64,000 nucleotides of DNA from Lewinellaceae bacterium. Lineage in GTDB: Bacteria; Bacteroidota; Bacteroidia; Chitinophagales; Saprospiraceae. Below the pieces are notes generated by a model, which saw nothing but the letters and a program-made list of their open reading frames with translations, was not told the DNA's origin and searched no databases. The stretch covers positions 123,396 to 187,395 of the forward strand of contig JACJYC010000014.1 of NCBI GenBank assembly GCA_020636325.1, written 5' to 3'. Every line of letters starts with the position of its first letter. The stretch's first letter is position 1. The translations under genes and the position numbers were made by a program. Positions 57,697 through 64,000 of the stretch are shown one piece after another.

Positions 57697-60096
57697 ATGA
57701 ACTCCAACTTCGATCCGTTCCTTGAAAATGAAAAACCGGTTGACCTCAAGCGGCTGCTCTACCAGTATGTCCTCCGCTTTTGGTGGCTGTATTTCACCTG
57801 CCTCCTGATCGCACTGGCCGGCGCCTGGGTCTACCTGCGCTACGCCACCCGCCAGTACCAGGTCAAGAGCACGATCCTGATCAAGACGCCTGAAACCACT
57901 TCGGGGGAGATCTCCCAGGATTTCATCCTCACCGAGCTGGGCATCAGCAACCAGGTCAGCAACGTGGAGAACGAGATCCAGATCCTCAAATCGCGGACCC
58001 TCATGATGGAGGTCGTCCGCCGGCTGCGGCTCAATGTGATCTACGAACAGGAAGGCCGCATCAAAAAAGGCGAACAATACCTGCGCAGCGTCGTCCTCGT
58101 GGATACCTTCGCCCTGGCAGACAACGTCAAAAGCCTTAACCTGGAAGTCCGCCCCGAAGCCGGCGACTCCAGCCGGTTCAGCCTCCTGTCCGGCGAAAAA
58201 TCCGTGATCGAAGGCGCCCGCTTCGGCGATACCCTCGATACCCGCTGGGGTTTGCTCGTGTTCAGCCGCAACCACCAGATCAGGGAATGGCCCGACGGCC
58301 GGGTGCTCATCGGCTTCCGCGAACCCGAATCCATCGCCGGCCGCTATTCCGGCAGGCTGGCCATCAAACGCGTCGGCGAATGGTCGAGCGTGCTGGAGAT
58401 CAGCCTCAAGGACCCCGTCCCGGAAAAAGCCGCCGACATCCTCAATACCCTGGCCCAGGTGTACAACGAAGCCGCCATCAAGGACAAGAACAAGGTCGCC
58501 GAAAGCACCTATAATTTCCTCAACGACCGGCTCCACATCCTCACCGGCGAACTCTCCGAGGCGGAAGGCGCCGTCCAGGATTTCAAAACCCGCAACACCA
58601 TCCCCGGCGATATCCTGCTCAACGTCACCAATTCGCTGGAAGAGTTCAAGGCCAACGACGCCGAACTCTCCCGGCTCGAACTCCAGTCCGATATCCTCGA
58701 CAATATGGAAAGCTACCTCACGTCGGACAACAACAACCGCGACGTGCTGCCCGCCAATTTCATCGTCGAGAACGCCGACCTGACCCAGCAAACCGCCCAG
58801 TACAACAAACTCCTCCAGGACCGCCGCCTCCGCCTGCGCGACGTCAAACCCGACCACCCCGACATCATCGCCTTCGACCAGCAGATCGCCTCCCTGCGCG
58901 TGGTCATCCTCAGCACCATCCGCAGCGCCCGCGGCACCCTCAACCGCCAGATGAAGACCATCCGCGACAAAAACGAACAGCTCAACAAGCAGATCCGCGG
59001 CCTGCCCGGCATCGAACGCGACCTCATCGAGATCACCCGGACCAAGAATATCAAGGAAAACCTCTATATCTACCTGCTCCAGAAACGGGAAGAAGCCTCC
59101 CTGTCCATGGCCGTCGCAGCCTCCAACGCCCGCGTCATCGACGAAGCCCGGCCCGGCGGCGGCCCCGTCGAACCCAAGAAACAACTGGCCTACGCCCTGG
59201 CCATCCTCCTGGGCCTCGGCCTGCCCATCGGGACCATCCTGGTGATCGACCTGCTCAACGACAAGATCCGCTCGGTCGAGGAGATCAAACAAACCTGCAC
59301 CGCCCCCGTACTCGGCCAGATCGGACACAGCCGCTCCGAGGGCAATATCGCCGTCAAACCCGGCAGCCGCAGCGCCATCTCCGAAATGTTCCGCCTCCTG
59401 CGCGCCAACCTCCAGTTTGCCCGCACCGGCGAAGGCAGCCAGGTGATCCTCATCTCCTCCGGCGTCAGCGGCGAAGGCAAAAGCTTCATCACCCTGAACC
59501 TCGGCATTACCCTGGCCCTGTCCAACACCCGCACCGTCATCCTCGGCCTCGACCTGCGCAAACCCAAACTGACCCGCTACCTCGAACTGGAAGGCACCGG
59601 CCGCGGCCTGAGCACCTACCTCATCGGGGAAGCCTCCGCCGAAGAGATCATCCAGCCCTCCGGCGTCCACGACCAGCTCTGGTTCATCTCCAGCGGCCCC
59701 ATACCGCCCAACCCCGCCGAGCTGATCCAGAACGGCCGCCTACAAAAACTGATCGAACAACTCCGCCAGGATTTCGACTATATCCTCATGGACTCGCCGC
59801 CCCTCGGCCTGGTCAGCGACGCCCTCTTCCTCAACCAAATGGCCGACCGAACCCTCTTCGTCGTCCGCTTCAACAAAACCAAGCGCGCCTTCCTCCAGGT
59901 CCTCGAAGAGCAGATCCAGCAAGGCAAGCTCAATTCACCCTCCCTCATCTTCAACGGCATCAAAGCCGGCCGCGGTTACGGCTACGGCTACGGCGGATAC
60001 GGCTACGGCTATGGATACGGCTACGGCTATGGGTACGGGTATTATGAGGAGGAGGGGAAAGGGAGGAGGAAGAAGGAGAAGAAGGATAAAGGTTAA
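57697..60096 (+). CDS. Wzc-type polysaccharide co-polymerase and tyrosine autokinase
   Basis: A 799-residue protein. Wzz domain with first TM LRFWWLYFTCLLIALAGAWVYL (about 27-48), long periplasmic coiled region, GNVR-like segment, and second TM LAYALAILLGLGLPIGTILV (about 496-515). The BY-kinase domain has Walker A GVSGEGKS (589-596), Walker A' ILGLDLRKPKL and Walker B ILMDSPP. The tail from about residue 760 is a run of alternating Gly-Tyr, the autophosphorylation cluster, encoded by GGCTAC-type hexamers, then basic GRRKKEKKDKG. The stop codon is inside a (GGTTAAA)n repeat. Confidence 0.92.
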   Translation: MNSNFDPFLENEKPVDLKRLLYQYVLRFWWLYFTCLLIALAGAWVYLRYATRQYQVKSTILIKTPETTSGEISQDFILTELGISNQVSNVENEIQILKSRTLMMEVVRRLRLNVIYEQEGRIKKGEQYLRSVVLVDTFALADNVKSLNLEVRPEAGDSSRFSLLSGEKSVIEGARFGDTLDTRWGLLVFSRNHQIREWPDGRVLIGFREPESIAGRYSGRLAIKRVGEWSSVLEISLKDPVPEKAADILNTLAQVYNEAAIKDKNKVAESTYNFLNDRLHILTGELSEAEGAVQDFKTRNTIPGDILLNVTNSLEEFKANDAELSRLELQSDILDNMESYLTSDNNNRDVLPANFIVENADLTQQTAQYNKLLQDRRLRLRDVKPDHPDIIAFDQQIASLRVVILSTIRSARGTLNRQMKTIRDKNEQLNKQIRGLPGIERDLIEITRTKNIKENLYIYLLQKREEASLSMAVAASNARVIDEARPGGGPVEPKKQLAYALAILLGLGLPIGTILVIDLLNDKIRSVEEIKQTCTAPVLGQIGHSRSEGNIAVKPGSRSAISEMFRLLRANLQFARTGEGSQVILISSGVSGEGKSFITLNLGITLALSNTRTVILGLDLRKPKLTRYLELEGTGRGLSTYLIGEASAEEIIQPSGVHDQLWFISSGPIPPNPAELIQNGRLQKLIEQLRQDFDYILMDSPPLGLVSDALFLNQMADRTLFVVRFNKTKRAFLQVLEEQIQQGKLNSPSLIFNGIKAGRGYGYGYGGYGYGYGYGYGYGYGYYEEEGKGRRKKEKKDKG

Positions 60097-60138
60097 AGGT
60101 TAAAGGTTAAAGAGGCGAAATGGCTGCGTTGGAGAAAG

Positions 60139-60196
60139 CAAGGAACAATAGATGAATGGCTGCGATCCCGGGGTTAGGCAACCGAATAGCTCCGCC
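60139..60196. repeat. 58-bp leader sequence identical to 62815-62872
   Basis: Begins CAAGGAACAATAGATGAATG and ends AATAGCTCCGCC; all 58 bases match 62815-62872. The identity shows that cassettes 2 and 3 share a recent origin, or that this part is conserved for a function. Confidence 0.92.
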
Positions 60197-60939
60197 CGCG
60201 CGGGCCGTCAGGTCCGCCATATCGGTAGCACCCACGTTGAAGTTGAACCAGCGGGCCGTCAGGTCCGCCATATCGGTACCAGCACCCACGTTGAATTGAA
60301 CCAGCGGGCCGTCAGGTCCGCCATGTCGGTACACCCACGTTGAAGTTGAACCAGCGGGCCGTCAGGTCCGCCATCAGGTAGCACCCACGTTGAAATTGAA
60401 CCAGCGGGCCGTCAGGTCCGCCGTGTAACACCCAGGATGAATTGAAACCAGCGGGCCGTCAGGTCCGCCGTGTAGCAACCCAGGATGAATTGAAACCAGC
60501 GGGCCGTCAGGTCCGCCATGTCGGTAGCACCTAACCGGGATAATTGAAACCAGCGGGCCGTCAGGTCCGCCAATCGGTAGCACCCAGGATGAATTGAAAC
60601 CAGCAGCGGGCCGTCAGGTCCGCCGGTCGGTAGCACCCACGTTGAAATTGCAGCAGCGTCGTCCGCCATGTCGGTAGCACCCACGTTGAAATTGAAGCAG
60701 CGGGCCGTCAGGTCCGCCATTCGGTAGCACCAGGATGAAATTGAAACCAGCGGGCCGTCAGGTCCGCCATATCGGTAGCGCTGGAGCCACGTTGAATGCG
60801 CTGAACCACGGGCCGTCAGGTGCCATCGTAACCGGGATGAATTGAAACCAGCGGGCCGTCAGGTCCGCCACGTCGGTAGCACCCACGTTGAAATTGAACC
60901 AGCGGGCCGTCAGGTCCGCCACGTCGGTAGCACCCACGC
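60197..60939. repeat. Array of about 15 dispersed-repeat units
   Basis: The core GGGCCGTCAGGTCCGCC followed by a variable TCGGTAGCACC occurs about 15 times, mostly every 45-58 bp. Two tail types alternate: CCACGTTGAARTTGAACC and CCAGGATGAATTGAAACC, with one CTAACCGGGATAATTGAAAC. One unit near 60645 has lost part of the core and one near 60810 is shortened. No unique spacers separate the units. Single copies are at 35817 and 62875. No gene was seen in this stretch. Confidence 0.9.
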
Positions 60940-61036
60940 GAAGACACAAAGACGCAAAATTTTGATTTTCAACGCGCTGCGCGTGCTGAAAATCCTGTTG
61001 ACACAAAATTCTGAACGGTCCCGCTGAAACATAAAC

Positions 61037-61123
61037 GTGGAAGAAACCAAACGAGATCTGGCGGAGCGGCTTTTCAAATTTGCATTTGACAAAGAAACTT
61101 TATATCTTTCTTCACCGTTCTAA
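61037..61123 (+). pseudogene. Truncated four-helix-bundle gene
   Basis: GTG at 61037 begins MEETKRDLAERLFKFA, which matches the first 16 residues of the gene at 62985 (MEETRRDLAERLFRFA). Preceding bases GCTGAAACATAAAC are also the same. Homology stops near 61085 and the frame closes after 28 codons, just before the toxin-antitoxin pair, whose arrival may have replaced the rest of the gene. Confidence 0.75.
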
Positions 61124-61141
61124 TTCAAATATTCTTTAATA

Positions 61142-61363
61142 ATGTCCAGTTTACAGCAACCCTTATCGAATGTTCAACTAGAGTTGTTAAAAGCCTTTTC
61201 TCATCAGCTCAAGGAGGAAGATTTAATAGAATTGCGCAAATTATTGGCTCAATTTTTTGCTCAAAAAGCAATTGCTGCTGCTGATCGAACCTGGGAGGAA
61301 AGGGGTTGGAATGATGAGGAGGTAAACCAACTTTTAAATACAAAGCTTCGTAAAAGAAAATAA
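61142..61363 (+). CDS. Putative antitoxin of a PIN-type toxin-antitoxin system
   Basis: A 73-residue, mostly helical, charged protein (LSNVQLELLKAFSHQLKEED, ELRKLLAQFFAQKAI, then EERGWNDEEVNQLLNTKLRKRK). It is immediately followed by the PIN gene (TAA then ATG, no gap), the usual order of antitoxin and toxin. No ribbon-helix-helix or AbrB pattern is clear; the C-terminal basic tail may neutralise the toxin. AT-rich compared with the neighbouring EPS genes, which indicates separate acquisition. Confidence 0.75.
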   Translation: MSSLQQPLSNVQLELLKAFSHQLKEEDLIELRKLLAQFFAQKAIAAADRTWEERGWNDEEVNQLLNTKLRKRK

Positions 61364-61774
61364 ATGTTCAGGATTGTTCTGGACACAAATGTTTTACTGG
61401 TCAGCATTTCCTCGAAATCCAGGCTACATTGGATTTTCCGAAAATTAGTAGCTGGGGAATTTTTTCTTTGTGTCACCACTGAAATTTTATCCGAATATGC
61501 AGAAATCATAGAACGCTATATGGGCGAAGAAGCCAGTGTTGCAACAATGGGTGTATTAGAAAATCTTCCAAACCTCGTTTTAATCACCACTTATTTCAGG
61601 TTCAACCTTTTGAATGACGAAGACGACAATAAATTCTCGGATTGTGCAGTCGCCGCCAATGCTGATTTCATTGTGAGCCATGATAAGGATTTCAAAATTC
61701 TAAACTCGGTTTCTTTTCCAAAAATCCAAGTGATTGATACCATTACATTTGAATCATTTTTGATGACGCCTTAA
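61364..61774 (+). CDS. PIN-domain ribonuclease toxin
   Basis: A 136-residue PIN protein of the putative toxin family. Acidic active-site residues: Asp6 in RIVLDTNVLL, Glu in TEILSEYAEIIERYM, Asp in DEDDNKFSDCAVAANADFIVSHDKDF. In related systems the enzyme cleaves tRNA or rRNA. It lies directly after its antitoxin and shares its lower GC content. It is carried inside cassette 2, between the repeat array and the right inverted repeat. Confidence 0.88.
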   Translation: MFRIVLDTNVLLVSISSKSRLHWIFRKLVAGEFFLCVTTEILSEYAEIIERYMGEEASVATMGVLENLPNLVLITTYFRFNLLNDEDDNKFSDCAVAANADFIVSHDKDFKILNSVSFPKIQVIDTITFESFLMTP

Positions 61775-61927
61775 TGAATCTCTGGATCAAGAAGAGAAGA
61801 ATCGGGAAAAAGAGTTTAAAGATAAGTATGTTCGAGTGGATGAGCCCAACCGGGCGGGAACCAGGCAATGCCACCCCCATTCTCTCCCTCCCTCACTCAC
61901 CCCCCTCTCAACCTTTAACCTTATAAC

Positions 61928-62749
61928 TTGACCAACTGGACCATCATAAAACCCACCACCGGGTGGAAAATGATCGACTGGCGGGAGCTGTACCGCTACA
62001 AGGACCTCCTGTATTTCCTGACCATCCGCGGCATCAAGGCCCGGTACGCACAGTCGGTGCTGGGCGTGGGTTGGGCCATCATCCAACCCCTGTTCACCAC
62101 GCTGGTGTTTACCGTGGTGTTCGGCAACCTGGCGGGCATCAGCTCCGACGGCGTGCCGTACGTCATCTTCAGCTTTGCCGCCATGGTGCCCTGGAACTAC
62201 TTTTCCAATACCCTGACCGAATCGTCGAACAGCCTGATCCAGAACGCCAACATGATCAGCAAGGTCTATTTCCCCAGACTGGTGCTGCCCCTGTCGGCCG
62301 CCCTGTCCAAATTGCTGGACTTCATCATCGGCATGGTCGTCATGACCGGGTTCATGGTCTGGTTCCGCTTTGCGCCGTCCTGGAGCATCCTGGCCCTGCC
62401 CCTGCTGATCCTGATCCTGCTGCTGGCCTCCCTGGGCCTGGGCATGATCCTCTCGGCAATGGCCGTCCAGTACCGCGACGTCAAACACGCCGTCAGCTTC
62501 GTGGTCCAGCTGCTGATGTACGCAGCCCCCGTGGTCTACCCGACCTCCAACGTCCCCGAAGCCTGGCGTTTCGCCTACAGCCTCAACCCCATGGTCGGCG
62601 TCATCGAAGGGTTCCGCGCCGCCCTGCTCGGCACCCAACCCCTGCCCTGGCTCTACATCGCCACCGGCGGAACGGTCGCCCTGTTGCTGTTCATCGGCGG
62701 CGCCTTCTATTTCCGGCGGATGGAGCGGGTGTTTGCTGACGTTGCGTAG
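61928..62749 (+). CDS. ABC-2 polysaccharide exporter permease (Wzm-like)
   Basis: A 273-residue ABC-2 permease with six TM helices: ELYRYKDLLYFLTIRGIKARYAQS at the N-terminal interface, VLGVGWAIIQPLFTTLVFTVVFG, SFAAMVPWNYFSNTLTESSNSL and MISKVYFPRLVLPLSAALSKLLDF are typical of Wzm/TagG. It exports polysaccharide with the ATPase encoded at 63393. The start is TTG at 61928, one base after the cassette-2 repeat; MTNWTIIKPTTGW is the resulting N-terminus. Two cassettes flank this gene, so it is separated from both partners by inverted repeats. Confidence 0.9.
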   Translation: MTNWTIIKPTTGWKMIDWRELYRYKDLLYFLTIRGIKARYAQSVLGVGWAIIQPLFTTLVFTVVFGNLAGISSDGVPYVIFSFAAMVPWNYFSNTLTESSNSLIQNANMISKVYFPRLVLPLSAALSKLLDFIIGMVVMTGFMVWFRFAPSWSILALPLLILILLLASLGLGMILSAMAVQYRDVKHAVSFVVQLLMYAAPVVYPTSNVPEAWRFAYSLNPMVGVIEGFRAALLGTQPLPWLYIATGGTVALLLFIGGAFYFRRMERVFADVA

Positions 62750-62874
62750 CAACGTTAAAGGTTAAAGGTTAAAGGTTAAAGGTTAAAGAGCCCAAATGGC
62801 GGCGGAAGTGCAAACAAGGAACAATAGATGAATGGCTGCGATCCCGGGGTTAGGCAACCGAATAGCTCCGCCGG

Positions 62875-62952
62875 CGCGGGCCATCAGGTCCACCATATCG
62901 GTAGCACCCGGTTTGAATGATTGGGTTCCGGCCTGTAGGGCCGGTATATGAT
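62875..62952. repeat. Dispersed repeat copy (78 bp)
   Basis: Aligns without gaps to 35817-35894, including the palindrome CCGGCCTGTAGGGCCGG. It immediately follows the 58-bp leader, exactly as the 15-unit array does in cassette 2, so the array probably grew from one such copy. Confidence 0.85.
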
Positions 62953-62984
62953 TGTTCCGGACCGGCATCGGCTGAAACATAAAC

Positions 62985-63341
62985 GTGGAAGAAACCAGGC
63001 GAGATCTTGCGGAGCGGCTTTTCAGATTTGCATCGAACGCAATTTTGGCCTGTCGGGAATTGCCCCAGGCCCCAGAATACAAGGTAATTACCTATCAATT
63101 GATAAAATCGGCTTCCTCAGGTGGGGCAAATTACGAGGAAGCACAAGGAAGCGTTTCATCAGCTGATTTTTCAAATAAAATCGGGATTGCCCTTAAAGAA
63201 ATCCGGGAAGCCAATTACTGGATCCGGCTGATCATCGACATCTCTGCCCCCAATGAAAAATGGAAACCCCTTTTGCAGGAATCTGAAGAATTGAAAAAAA
63301 TCCTGGGCGCTATTTATTCCAAAACCTCCAAACCCCGCTAA
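62985..63341 (+). CDS. Four-helix-bundle protein (S23/IVS type)
   Basis: A 118-residue helical protein: MEETRRDLAERLFRFASNAI, QAPEYKVITYQLIKSASSGGANYEEA, FSNKIGIALKEIREANYWIRLI and WKPLLQESEELKKILGAIY, which fits the four-helix bundle family (ANYEEAQG and EANYWIRLI are its hallmark segments). The start is GTG, supported by the conserved start in the truncated copy at 61037. It is of a different subfamily from the protein at 57065. Confidence 0.85.
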   Translation: MEETRRDLAERLFRFASNAILACRELPQAPEYKVITYQLIKSASSGGANYEEAQGSVSSADFSNKIGIALKEIREANYWIRLIIDISAPNEKWKPLLQESEELKKILGAIYSKTSKPR

Positions 63342-63392
63342 GCCCCCCCCTAAACCTTCTTTAACCTTTAACCTTTATCCTTTAACCTTCCA

Positions 63393-64000
63393 ATGTCCGA
63401 CACCGTCATCAAAGTCCAGAACCTCTCCAAGCGGTACCGCATCGGGCTGAAGGAGGAGCGCCACGACACCTTCACCGGCCAGATGATGGCCATGCTGAAA
63501 GCCCCCGTGCGCAACTTCCGCCAATTGCGCGGACTCAGCAAATTCAAAGGGGAGGACGAAAGCGTGTTCTGGGCCCTGCGCGACATCAACTTCGAGGTCA
63601 AACAAGGCGAGGTGCTGGGCATCATCGGCCACAACGGCGCCGGCAAGAGCACCCTGCTCAAGATCCTCTCCCACATCACCGAACCCACTACCGGCGAGGT
63701 ACACCTCAAAGGACGCGTCAGCGCATTGCTGGAGGTCGGCACCGGCTTCCACCCCGAACTGACCGGCCGCGAGAACATCTACATGAACGGCACCATCCTC
63801 GGCATGACCAAAAAGGAGATCGACCGCAAACTGGATGAGATCGTCGACTTCAGCGGGGTGGAAAAACATATCGATACGCCCGTCAAATTCTATTCCTCCG
63901 GCATGAAGGTCCGCCTCGGCTTTTCCGTGGCCGCCCACCTCGAACCCGAGATCCTCATCATCGATGAAGTGCTGGCCGTGGGAGACGCGGAGTTTCAGAA
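63393..64000 (+). CDS. ABC polysaccharide exporter ATP-binding protein (Wzt-like), cut by window end
   Basis: The first 202 codons of the exporter ATPase: MSDTVIKVQNLSKRYRIGLK, Walker A IIGHNGAGKSTLLKILS, VSALLEVGTGFHPELTGREN, ABC signature FYSSGMKVRLGFSVAA and Walker B ILIIDEVLAVGD with the D-loop. The ~45-residue insertion before Walker A (RHDTFTGQMMAMLKAPVRN) is typical of Wzt/TagH homologues in Bacteroidota. Whether it carries a carbohydrate-binding C-terminal domain cannot be seen. The ATG lies 6 bp after the cassette-3 repeat. Confidence 0.93.
   Translation, partial: MSDTVIKVQNLSKRYRIGLKEERHDTFTGQMMAMLKAPVRNFRQLRGLSKFKGEDESVFWALRDINFEVKQGEVLGIIGHNGAGKSTLLKILSHITEPTTGEVHLKGRVSALLEVGTGFHPELTGRENIYMNGTILGMTKKEIDRKLDEIVDFSGVEKHIDTPVKFYSSGMKVRLGFSVAAHLEPEILIIDEVLAVGDAEFQ

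Larger units (their letters stand above)
60085..61927. mobile_element. IVS-like cassette 2: repeat array, truncated four-helix gene and toxin-antitoxin pair
   Basis: Left end: four 7-bp units (GATAAAG then GTTAAAG three times, 60085-60112). Right end: the inverted form AACCTTTAACC at 61910-61920, giving about 13 bp of exact complementarity. Inside are a 58-bp leader (60139-60196) identical to that of cassette 3, an array of dispersed repeats, a truncated copy of the cassette-3 gene start, and a PIN toxin-antitoxin pair. It abuts the wzc stop on the left and the wzm TTG start on the right. Confidence 0.6.
62754..63386. mobile_element. IVS-like cassette 3: (GTTAAAG)n inverted repeats around a four-helix-bundle gene
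   Basis: Left: five units GTTAAAG at 62754-62788. Right: four units of the inverse, CTTTAAC or CTTTATC, at 63359-63386. The last 28 bases of the left array and the reverse complement of the right differ at one position. Inside: the 58-bp leader, one dispersed repeat copy, and the intact gene at 62985. It occupies the whole gap between wzm and wzt. Confidence 0.7.

Noticed and set aside
57565..59670. 701-codon minus-strand frame opposite wzc
   Set aside because: Antisense shadow of the GC-rich wzc; it ends in a low-complexity peptide made by the ATAAAC repeat.
60197..60939. CRISPR array
   Set aside because: Tails such as GGATGAATTGAAAC look like CRISPR repeat ends and the spacing is near 50 bp, but the units are contiguous, variable in length and have no unique spacers. 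No cas gene is in the window.
1..64000. tRNA, rRNA or other standard RNA genes
   Set aside because: No GGTTCGAATCC-type T-loop with matching stems or conserved rRNA segment was noticed while reading; a covariance-model scan would be needed to be certain.

Overview
The window is a stretch of a Bacteroidota chromosome, most likely from the Saprospiraceae or a close relative. The evidence is twelve copies of the Bacteroidota -7 promoter element TAnnTTTG, A-rich rather than Shine-Dalgarno leaders, a type IX secretion gene (porW/sprE), a DUF1800/DUF1501 pair whose second member ends in a T9SS sorting domain, a UpxY-type NusG paralogue and several CotH-kinase and TlpA-like proteins. The assignment rests on gene content only. 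No rRNA or tRNA gene was recognised.

Positions 1-41,500 are mostly housekeeping. In order: smc (cut by the window edge) and pdhB; a small lipoprotein, mnmD, an AP2-domain protein, ribD, a thioredoxin-like protein, a SNF2 helicase, a CPBP protease and CorA; a hypothetical protein, sbcD and two tandem CotH-kinase proteins of which the second lacks catalytic residues; ribF fused in frame to a family-2 glycosyltransferase across a run of ten A; mrp; a TlpA-like protein; a 999-residue secreted coiled-coil protein; pyrR-pyrB, a cysteine desulfurase, a lipoprotein, a GH65 phosphorylase and beta-phosphoglucomutase; DUF1800/DUF1501; porW; an M23 peptidase; a HAD-like protein; a hairpin-rich 360-bp gap; a hypothetical protein and rpsU.

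Positions 41,446-48,019 hold a compact six-gene cluster: a membrane-anchored FN3-like protein, a Na+/solute symporter, a 40-residue membrane peptide, an aspartate-carbamoyltransferase paralogue, an AsnB-type amidotransferase and a KamA-type radical SAM enzyme. The carbamoyltransferase keeps its carbamoyl-phosphate site but has lost the aspartate-binding Arg/Gln. The KamA-type enzyme keeps its FeS cysteines and PLP lysine but has lost the aspartates that recognise lysine. I infer an undescribed pathway acting on an amino acid or amino-acid-like compound. This is the best candidate for a new system.

Positions 48,194-64,000 form an exopolysaccharide locus. It starts with a winged-helix/pseudo-nucleotidyltransferase regulator whose -7 box lies inside a perfect palindrome. 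It then encodes enzymes matching the route to UDP-2,3-diacetamido-2,3-dideoxyglucuronate, an epimerase, UpxY, a CpsB-type phosphatase, Wza, Wzc and a Wzm/Wzt ABC exporter. Gene junctions are occupied by short tandem repeats, which often begin at the stop codon of the upstream gene. Three junctions carry cassettes with inverted repeat ends enclosing four-helix-bundle (S23/IVS-type) genes or a remnant of one. One cassette also holds about 15 copies of a dispersed repeat and a PIN-type toxin-antitoxin pair. They resemble the intervening sequences of 23S rRNA genes, but lie inside a polysaccharide operon.
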